NCBI GenBank assembly: GCA_964533785.1
Contig: CAZHNG010000217.1
Coordinates: 1-11,875, forward strand
Length of the DNA stretch: 11,875 nt
Source: JANQRV01 sp964533785
GTDB taxonomy: Bacteria > Bacteroidota > Bacteroidia > Chitinophagales > Saprospiraceae
Direction of reading: 5' to 3'
Under the pieces are notes generated by a model that worked only from the letters and a program-made list of their open reading frames with translations, did no database searches and had not been told where the DNA came from. The translations under genes and the position numbers were made by a program. Of this stretch, positions 8,401 through 11,875 are shown piece after piece. Each line of letters begins with the position of its first letter. Position 1 is the first letter of the stretch.

Positions 8401-8415
8401 ATTTTATTGGAATGA
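2443..8415 (+). CDS. giant multidomain SprB-repeat surface protein with P-domain and T9SS sorting domain
   Basis: A 1990-residue exported protein, probably a cell-surface adhesin or a secreted matrix protein. Visible order: signal peptide (1 to about 24, ending LTAQ); proprotein-convertase P-domain (about 53-193; EWAGDLDIKLAAPNG, WQLQICDD); Fn3-like module (about 195-292); MAM-like jelly-roll domain (about 302-472); MopE-type metal-binding motif (485-548; Asp488/490/492 in DNDGDG, then DCDDSDELVNPDA and CDGIDNNCNG); Ig/PKD-like modules (about 555-810); about 14 SprB repeats (815-1896); T9SS type A sorting domain (about 1908-1990; YNLYPNPTYNNL, ending KVILLE). Family knowledge: SprB repeats occur in the gliding adhesin SprB of Flavobacterium johnsoniae and in many Bacteroidota surface proteins. 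No peptidase domain accompanies the P-domain, so an enzymatic role is unlikely. The ATG at 2443 sits directly before the signal peptide, without a Shine-Dalgarno sequence. The stop lies in the first unit of the downstream tandem array. The protein should not be named SprB: size and architecture differ, and whether it serves gliding is unknown. Confidence 0.92.
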   Translation: MRRTKTIVRSLALYLCLCGWLTAQTTLTNPSACGMGLTITDNNCPDNGLSSQPNVFTVQVENAPGDILGTDVYLKEVQLIILHEWAGDLDIKLAAPNGIEVNLTSDNGGDENDYGSLNFSDCQGFTLFSYGACNSITDGEPPFLNGPYQPEEGFFRFNDGLTNPNAAWQLQICDDVAEDTGTLEYVNLVFEPIACLPVTLPFVAAVDTTSVTLDWEHPEGVACATTLIEYGPPGFTPGEGLNANGTLVELNQCPPVTIAGFAGETTYDIYIRKQCAGNSFSENSCPVVVTTGCSPPPPTIIENFENTLPCRPNCGEVCPIDGFWRNSSNDDFDWITLTGPTPTIGTGPDGDVSGDGQFIYLEVSGGNCNDGNLAYLLSNCVRIDKANSDTCHFSFNYHMQGNDVGSLSLEVTTDGGFSWRQLWEKSGDQGAAWKKVYLGFDQLQNGEVAQFRFTGTGGSGPKGDIAIDGIVFYGTEDLGAPANQFFVDNDGDGFGNPEVFIFSCEPTAPEGFASLPTDCDDSDELVNPDAAEVPCDGIDNNCNGTEDDIVLPPPSITNDTICSEEAAQVCATAGFNRPIFWYGSPDGNDLLGFGECYVPEIPENNSPFPVTYRFYAEETDFFCRSVERAVATVTVLPQPKLELAETPVICRNESLDLNSLSIEESNFTGAGISFHSSLPPTDENRLTSTIVSPAQSSIYYAVATTDGGCTDDALIQVTVRGGPIVEFSPSDTFSICRETSTTLAANVTNGAGNYNYQWSNGSTEPAIEVEADFFSGAVDHYVVTVTDETGCSAVDSARVTTTSSIDSIQRIINNVTTCSGNNGSVTLTPLNGVSPFRYIWQSNNGITGEFTSNEDRYTIENLTQGAYRITITDNSTGACDFVLRSVIVNGPDAVVNSSTITNVSCKGASDGTICVDVSGANLEYIWSTGATTECIENLLPGSYSVTITEGTCQTVLSDLLVEEPEELSTFTTLQPPTCSDLNDGAIDLTVFGGNGGYTFQWDTGAQSEDLTGIGSGSYSFTLTDANNCELVDSVILEAPDSLSIVLDQLSDVSCSGLRDAFIRVNGNGGVPPYQYTWDNGQTTSLLAGIGAGNYSVTITDFNGCTAMASYTIEEPVPLIAQVEEVIAPDCIGDINGRISISTSGGTPPYRFDWQNGITDSVLTNIGVGNYQVIIADGNNCYADTIAVELNAQSVVDLAATVDAPTCIGLDDGSISIQPSGTAPFTFNWAGGQNTANLSGVTAGSYPVTVVDAQGCRLDTAIQVEAPQVFDVEFAVFQPSCFGSDDGVINVNLLQSGEAPLAFRWSTGGVNQSLVGIAEGAYVLTVTDGLGCHYISDTINIENPPPLRLSVDGIGTINCFDDSTGFIETTTTGGAPPYNYNWIGLEASSDDLFELPAGDYRLLIRDANDCPIDTTFRLTQPEELKARVEVDAGDICIATSANRLSSTVTGGVKPYFFTWSNGSTAEDLVDIASGDYNLLVSDDNGCTDTVPSIKLRSQITPLTLDSFYVTSSSCSGSNDGSMTAVISGGSTNYRFHFSNNDIRETQARRVTSSNLRLNQSYRVTVTDLTTGCSVVSDLEEATEPAPLLIVRDSLSVIECAGENDGAIYTRAIGGVSPYRYEWYNQDSVLVDTVSSLLNVPAGNYTLVVTDANSCTDTLPQTRIISRNPPIRLIDSLTVVNHVICKGGNDGNIRITTAGGVKPYQFRWSNGAVSEDLSQIRAGSYAITVADAIGCVATFPAITVNEPADSISLTAELVPPSCHDEFDGAISTTLSGGVTPYAIRWRLEDVLLSKETDTDLDSLSGGKYFLLLEDANGCQFQDSFNLVAPTPITLEIKTLPTTSPDEFGGLSATAMGGTPPYIFFWNTNDTTQTTMDLENGAYSLTVTDANGCSIDTSTVLVSVNDSYSIESYNLYPNPTYNNLQLALSLNEPLDIQVSILNVLGQPVIRERKTGFRQGTWQFDLAPFDAGIYLLQVRTKQQTILTEKVILLE
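4885..8139 (+). repeat. about 14 SprB-type protein repeats within the giant gene
   Basis: Units average about 76-80 residues and follow the pattern C-x-G-x-x-D/N-G ... GG-x-x-P-Y-x-F/Y-x-W-x-x-G ... L-x-x-I-x-x-G-x-Y-x-V-x-V-T-D-x-x-G-C. They start near residues 815, 902, 975, 1051, 1127, 1203, 1277, 1356, 1432, 1510, 1596, 1680, 1758 and 1840. Most units carry two Cys, one at each end of the module. The last (TTSPDEFGG) lacks the first Cys, and units 1, 10, 11 and 13 carry insertions in the central loop. At the DNA level the units are well diverged, so this is an old array, not a recent amplification, and it should assemble reliably, unlike the array at 8411-8818. Confidence 0.85.
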
Positions 8416-8818
8416 ACAATATTGCAATGAGCGATGGAACAATGAGCAATGTTGCAATGAGCAATGGAACAATGAACAATGTTGCAATGAGCGATGGAAC
8501 AATGAGCAATGTTGCAATGAGCAATGGAACAATGAGCAATGTTGCAATGAGCGATGGAACAATGAGCAATATTGCAATGGGCAATGTTGCAATGAGCAAT
8601 GGAACAATGAGCAATGTTGCAATGAGCGATGGAACAATGAGCAATNNNNNNNNNNNNNNNNNNNNNNNNNNNNNNNNNNNNNNNNNNNNNNNNNNNNNNN
8701 NNNNNNNNNNNNNNNNNNNNNNNNNNNNNNNNNNNNNNNNNNNNNTGAGCAATGGAACAATGAGCAATGTTGCAATGAGCGATGGAACAATGAGCAATAT
8801 TGCAATGGGCAATGGGGC
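8411..8818. repeat. 15-bp tandem array with 30- and 60-bp higher-order periods
   Basis: The array consists of 15-bp units in two alternating classes: AATGAGCAATGTTGC (A) and AATGAGCAATGGAAC (B), the latter with a variant AATGAGCGATGGAAC (B'). They run A-B'-A-B, giving a 30-bp period and a 60-bp superunit (8411-8470, 8471-8530). A phase slip occurs at 8576-8590, where a variant A (AATGGGCAATGTTGC) replaces a B. About 15.7 units precede the N gap and about 5 follow it; the last degrades to AATGGGCAATGGGGC. The array starts inside the stop region of the giant gene and ends 93 bp before gpsA. Its total length is unknown because of the gap. Two of the three forward frames are free of stops simply because 15 is a multiple of 3. 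Confidence 0.95.
8646..8745. other. assembly gap of exactly 100 N inside the tandem array
   Basis: One hundred undetermined bases, the conventional placeholder for a gap of unknown size. The last 53 bases before the gap (8593-8645) are identical to the first 53 after it (8746-8798). The two contig ends may therefore simply overlap, with no missing sequence, or the array may be much longer than shown. Confidence 0.98.
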
Positions 8819-8911
8819 GGTATGTTTTGCCCGAAATTCGTCGCCGTACCGAACCCGTTGAACTCGTTTAAATTTTTTCAGTTATCCCCCCATAATTCGT
8901 AGATTCGCAGC

Positions 8912-9958
8912 ATGGCGAATCAACAACAAGGTCAGTACGTTGGTGTAATCGGAGCCGGACGTTTTGGTACCGCGGTAGCGAATCTATTAGCGCATAACGT
9001 AAACGTTTTGTTGTACAGCCGGAATCAAGAAAGAGCGGAAAAGATTCGCTCGACACGGGAGCATCAAGGAGTTCTTCTCAATGATCAAATCACCATCACG
9101 ACTTCATTAGAAGAAGTCGCCAGTCAATGCGATCTGATCTTCCCGATCGTTCCTTCTTCCAACTTTCGGAAGATGATGCAGCAATTGGGGCCGCATCTTC
9201 ATCCGTACCACGTTCTTATCCACGGTACAAAAGGGTTAGACCTGAAAGCTGATCAAAAGATCGAGGACTTACAAATGATCACCCGCGGGCAAGTGAGCAC
9301 CATGAGTGAGATCATTGTCGAGGAAAGTTCGGTGATCCGGGTTGGCTGTTTATCCGGTCCTAATCTGGCAGGAGAGATTTTAGAAGGCCAGCCGACGGCA
9401 ACGGTGGTAGCCAGTCGGTTTCGTGAGGTCATTGAATTTGGCCAGAAAGTATTGACCAGTGAACATTTCCTGGTTTTTGGGTCAACGGATCTTCTGGGAG
9501 CAGAATTGGCGGGAGTGCTTAAAAACATTATCGCCCTCGGTTCGGGTATATTGTGGGGAAAAGGTTTTGGCAAAAACCTGCAAGCCATGCTCATCACCAG
9601 GGGATTAATGGAAATGGTATACTTTGGCAAGGCAATGGGAGCCGAAAGTAAAGCGTTTTTAGGAACAGCGGGTATCGGCGACCTCATCGCAACGGCAACG
9701 AGTAAGGATAGCCGCAATTTTACTTTTGGTTACCGGCTGGGACAAGGAGAGACCAAAGAAACGATCGAAAACACCATGGATGAGCTGGCGGAGGGCGTAC
9801 GCACCATAAAAATTGCACGCCAGTTGGGAAAGTATTATAAATTGCACGTCCCCATCACGGAAATGTTATACCAGGTCGTTTACGAAAAAAGAGACATTGA
9901 CGAAGCCATCAATTATTTGATGACTTATCCTTATGATGTTGATGTGGATTTTCTGTAA
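8912..9958 (+). CDS. gpsA: glycerol-3-phosphate dehydrogenase [NAD(P)+]
   Basis: A cytoplasmic 348-residue enzyme that reduces dihydroxyacetone phosphate to sn-glycerol 3-phosphate, the backbone for phospholipid synthesis. The N-terminal Rossmann fold shows GVIGAGRFG (residues 11-19, GxGxxG at 14-19). The catalytic-domain motifs are HGTKGLD (Lys107), SGPNLAGEI, ELAGVLKN (Lys204, the family's catalytic lysine), GFGKN, LITRGLMEM, GTAGIGDL and DSRNFTFGYRLGQG (Arg268-Asn269, substrate phosphate binding). Length is close to the usual 330-350 residues, and all key residues are present. The ATG at 8912 is a short step before the Rossmann motif, as expected; no Shine-Dalgarno sequence is visible. The 93 bp between the tandem array and the ATG contains TAAATTTT (8869-8876), a one-mismatch -7 element without a well-placed TTG, so the promoter is uncertain. 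A YfhO-family gene follows after 23 bp on the same strand, probably in one operon. Confidence 0.97.
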   Translation: MANQQQGQYVGVIGAGRFGTAVANLLAHNVNVLLYSRNQERAEKIRSTREHQGVLLNDQITITTSLEEVASQCDLIFPIVPSSNFRKMMQQLGPHLHPYHVLIHGTKGLDLKADQKIEDLQMITRGQVSTMSEIIVEESSVIRVGCLSGPNLAGEILEGQPTATVVASRFREVIEFGQKVLTSEHFLVFGSTDLLGAELAGVLKNIIALGSGILWGKGFGKNLQAMLITRGLMEMVYFGKAMGAESKAFLGTAGIGDLIATATSKDSRNFTFGYRLGQGETKETIENTMDELAEGVRTIKIARQLGKYYKLHVPITEMLYQVVYEKRDIDEAINYLMTYPYDVDVDFL

Positions 9959-9981
9959 AAAATTCGAAGAAAAACAGAATT

Positions 9982-11875
9982 ATGAATAATAAATTATTGA
10001 AGAAAGCCATTCCGCATATCACTGCTTTTTTTGTGTTGTTGATCTTGGCGGTCATTTATTTTTTACCTCAATTAGAAGGAAAACAAATGCGGCAGGGAGA
10101 TGTCATCCAATACAAAGGTATGGCTCAGGAAGCAAGAGCTTTTGAAGAAAGGACGGGAGAAAAAACACTTTGGACAAATTCCATGTTTGGCGGGATGCCT
10201 ACCTATCAAATTAATACCGTTAGTGAAGGGAATCAATTAAAAATTGCGGACAAAATGTTCCGGTTATTTGGAGGAAGTGACCAACCCATCGGTCGTTTCT
10301 TTACAGCGATGATCGGTTTTTATATCCTGCTGGTTTTGTTGGGGGTTAATCCCTGGTTAAGTATAGCGGGTGCAATCGCTTTTGGTTTTACAACGAACAA
10401 TCTGATCCTCTTCGAAGCAGGACACATGACCAAACTGAAATCCATTGCTTATTTACCATTGATCGTTGTTGGAATGCTACTTGCTTTCCGCAGACAATAT
10501 CTATGGGGAGGATTACTGTTTGCCTTAGGATTGGGGTTGAATATATTAGCCAACCATGTCCAAATGACCTATTATTTCTTTTTGACCTTGCTGATCTTTG
10601 GTGTCGCACAATTGGTGTATAGCATCAAGCGCAATGAAGTACCGCATTTCTTAAAAGCTACCGGTACTTTGGTTATAGCCACAGCCATTGCTTTAGGTTC
10701 TGCTGCTTCCAATTTGTGGGTAACCTACGAATATTCCAAAGATACGATGCGGGGGGAACCCATTTTGGTTTCTGAAAAAGCTGATTCCGAATCCAAAAGC
10801 AGTAGCGAAACGGACGGATTAGCCTGGGACTACGCCATGCAATGGAGTAATGGTTATATCGACTTTTGGGCATCCTTCATTCCCGGGGTAGCGGGTGGAG
10901 GCTCTCAGGAACCGGTTAGTGAAAATTCTGCCATGTATGAAAACCAAAACTGGAGGCAGGTACTGCAGTCTTCTGGAATGAAATTTCCTTTGTACTGGGG
11001 AAATCTTCCATTTACCAGTGGGCCTATATATTTTGGAGCTATTATCGTTTTCTTATTTATAATGGGGCTTTGGCTGGTCAAAGAACCTGTTAAATGGTGG
11101 TTGGGATTAGGTACCTTATTGATCGTGATTTTTTCCATGGGATATAATCTGGAAGCCATCAATCGCTTTTTCTATGAATATGTACCCTTGTTCAATAAAT
11201 TCAGGACACCTAATTCGGCACTTAGCGTAGTGGCATTTCTAATGCCGGTTTTAGGTTTTTTAACCTTAGGGAAAATCATCAATGGCGAGTATTCCAAAAA
11301 AGAGGTCAAACAAAGCTTGTTGGTGGCAGGAGGCATAACTGGTTTAATCTGCCTTTTCTTCATCCTATTGGGCCCCAGTATTTATTCCTTCAGCAATCCT
11401 GGGGATGCGCGTTTTGAACAAGCGGGACTAAGTCTTCAACCTCTTATCGAAACCAGAAAAGGTTTAATGAGAGCCGATGCTTTCAGAACATTGATATTAA
11501 TCGGGCTTACCTGGGGATTGATCTGGCTTTATAACCAGGGAAAATTTAAACAAACATACCTCATTTTGGGAGTTGGAGTTTTGGTTTTATTCGATATGTG
11601 GTCAGTCGGCAGCCGCTACGTCTGGCATGACGATTTTCTGCGTAGCTCAGAAGCCGCCACTGAAATACAACCCTACCAGGCTGACCAAGATATCCTGCAA
11701 GACCCAGAACCAAGTTTTCGTGTTTATGACGTAACGCAAGACCCCTTCCGGTCTTCGCGTGCCTCTTATTTCCACCAATCTTTAGGAGGGTACCACGCCG
11801 CGAAACTACAGCGCTACCAGGACATCATCGACCGCCATTTACTACAGGGTAACCAGCGGGTTTTCGATATGCTCA
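9982..11875 (+). CDS. YfhO-family polytopic membrane protein (truncated by the window end)
   Basis: The frame is open from ATG 9982 to the window edge: 631 codons with no stop. Bacteroidota YfhO-family proteins are usually around 800 residues or more, so the C-terminus is missing. Hydrophobic segments begin at about residue 12 (HITAFFVLLILAVIYFL) and recur roughly ten times. Between them lie conserved-looking loops: SMFGGMPTYQI (about 66-76), FEAGHMTKL (about 144-152), ANHVQMTYYFF (about 190), YEYSKDTMRGE (about 250), FNKFRTPNSAL (about 405) and, in the soluble part after the membrane domain, LGGYHAAKLQRYQD (about 601-614). The family resembles GT-C glycosyltransferases. In Bacillus subtilis YfhO is linked to lipoteichoic acid glycosylation, but in Bacteroidota, which lack that polymer, the substrate is unknown. 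The protein lies 23 bp behind gpsA and is probably co-transcribed with it. Start choice is supported by the hydrophobic first segment and by the absence of any earlier ATG in the short spacer. Confidence 0.88.
   Translation, partial: MNNKLLKKAIPHITAFFVLLILAVIYFLPQLEGKQMRQGDVIQYKGMAQEARAFEERTGEKTLWTNSMFGGMPTYQINTVSEGNQLKIADKMFRLFGGSDQPIGRFFTAMIGFYILLVLLGVNPWLSIAGAIAFGFTTNNLILFEAGHMTKLKSIAYLPLIVVGMLLAFRRQYLWGGLLFALGLGLNILANHVQMTYYFFLTLLIFGVAQLVYSIKRNEVPHFLKATGTLVIATAIALGSAASNLWVTYEYSKDTMRGEPILVSEKADSESKSSSETDGLAWDYAMQWSNGYIDFWASFIPGVAGGGSQEPVSENSAMYENQNWRQVLQSSGMKFPLYWGNLPFTSGPIYFGAIIVFLFIMGLWLVKEPVKWWLGLGTLLIVIFSMGYNLEAINRFFYEYVPLFNKFRTPNSALSVVAFLMPVLGFLTLGKIINGEYSKKEVKQSLLVAGGITGLICLFFILLGPSIYSFSNPGDARFEQAGLSLQPLIETRKGLMRADAFRTLILIGLTWGLIWLYNQGKFKQTYLILGVGVLVLFDMWSVGSRYVWHDDFLRSSEAATEIQPYQADQDILQDPEPSFRVYDVTQDPFRSSRASYFHQSLGGYHAAKLQRYQDIIDRHLLQGNQRVFDML

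Noticed and set aside
8399..8812. Reverse-strand open frames across the tandem array, encoding Leu/Ile/Val-rich or Cys/Ser/His-rich repeats
   Set aside because: They exist because the repeat unit is 15 bp and lacks reverse stops. They cross an N gap, overlap the end of the giant gene, and look like no exported or membrane protein.
8411..8818. CRISPR array
   Set aside because: Units are contiguous 15-mers with no unique spacers, and no cas gene is in the window.
8807..8832. GGGCAA/TTGCCC inverted repeat as a terminator of the giant gene
   Set aside because: It has only a 6-bp stem with a 14-nt loop and no following T-run. It is likely to be chance overlap with the last degraded repeat unit.
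8869..8876. Promoter for gpsA at TAAATTTT
   Set aside because: It lacks the final G of TAnnTTTG and has no TTG at a proper distance upstream (the nearest, at 8858-8860, is far too close). It is noted within the gpsA entry only.
9253..9717. 154-residue reverse open frame within gpsA
   Set aside because: It is antisense to highly conserved GpsA motifs, with no independent support.

Overview
The window looks like a chromosomal contig from a member of the Bacteroidota, most likely of the Saprospiria/Lewinella kind (the class-level placement is inference). Three signs support the phylum. Two proteins end in a type IX secretion (T9SS) type A sorting domain. One of them is a giant protein built from SprB repeats. 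The genes lack Shine-Dalgarno sequences, and one good match to the Bacteroidota -7 promoter element TAnnTTTG is present.

Layout. Positions 1-63 may hold the last codons of a forward gene entering from the left. Positions 57-197 hold two short tandem arrays whose units are partly inverse complements of each other. They lie at the 3' end of a reverse-strand gene (218-1627) for a secreted glucose/sorbosone dehydrogenase-type, PQQ-dependent sugar dehydrogenase with a T9SS tail. Only 31 bp away and divergent lies a small putative lipoprotein gene (1659-2219) of unknown function. A 223-bp intergenic region with a candidate promoter and a 17-bp palindrome precedes a 1990-residue surface or secreted protein (2443-8415). 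Its domains are a signal peptide, P-domain, Fn3-like domain, MAM-like domain, MopE-type metal-binding motif, Ig/PKD-like modules, about 14 SprB repeats and a T9SS tail. Its stop codon falls in the first unit of a 15/30/60-bp tandem array (8411-8818), which is interrupted by a 100-N assembly gap. Next come gpsA (8912-9958) and, 23 bp later, the start of a YfhO-family polytopic membrane protein gene (9982 to the window edge, truncated).

How the genes relate. The left two-thirds encodes exported proteins: two T9SS cargos flanking a small putative lipoprotein. The right third is housekeeping envelope metabolism: sn-glycerol-3-phosphate supply and a YfhO-type membrane protein, probably co-transcribed. 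No mobile element, tRNA, rRNA, CRISPR array or defence system was seen. The least ordinary features are the two intergenic tandem arrays, each of which takes in a stop codon of the gene to its left (the first of those genes is only tentative), and the domain architecture of the giant protein.
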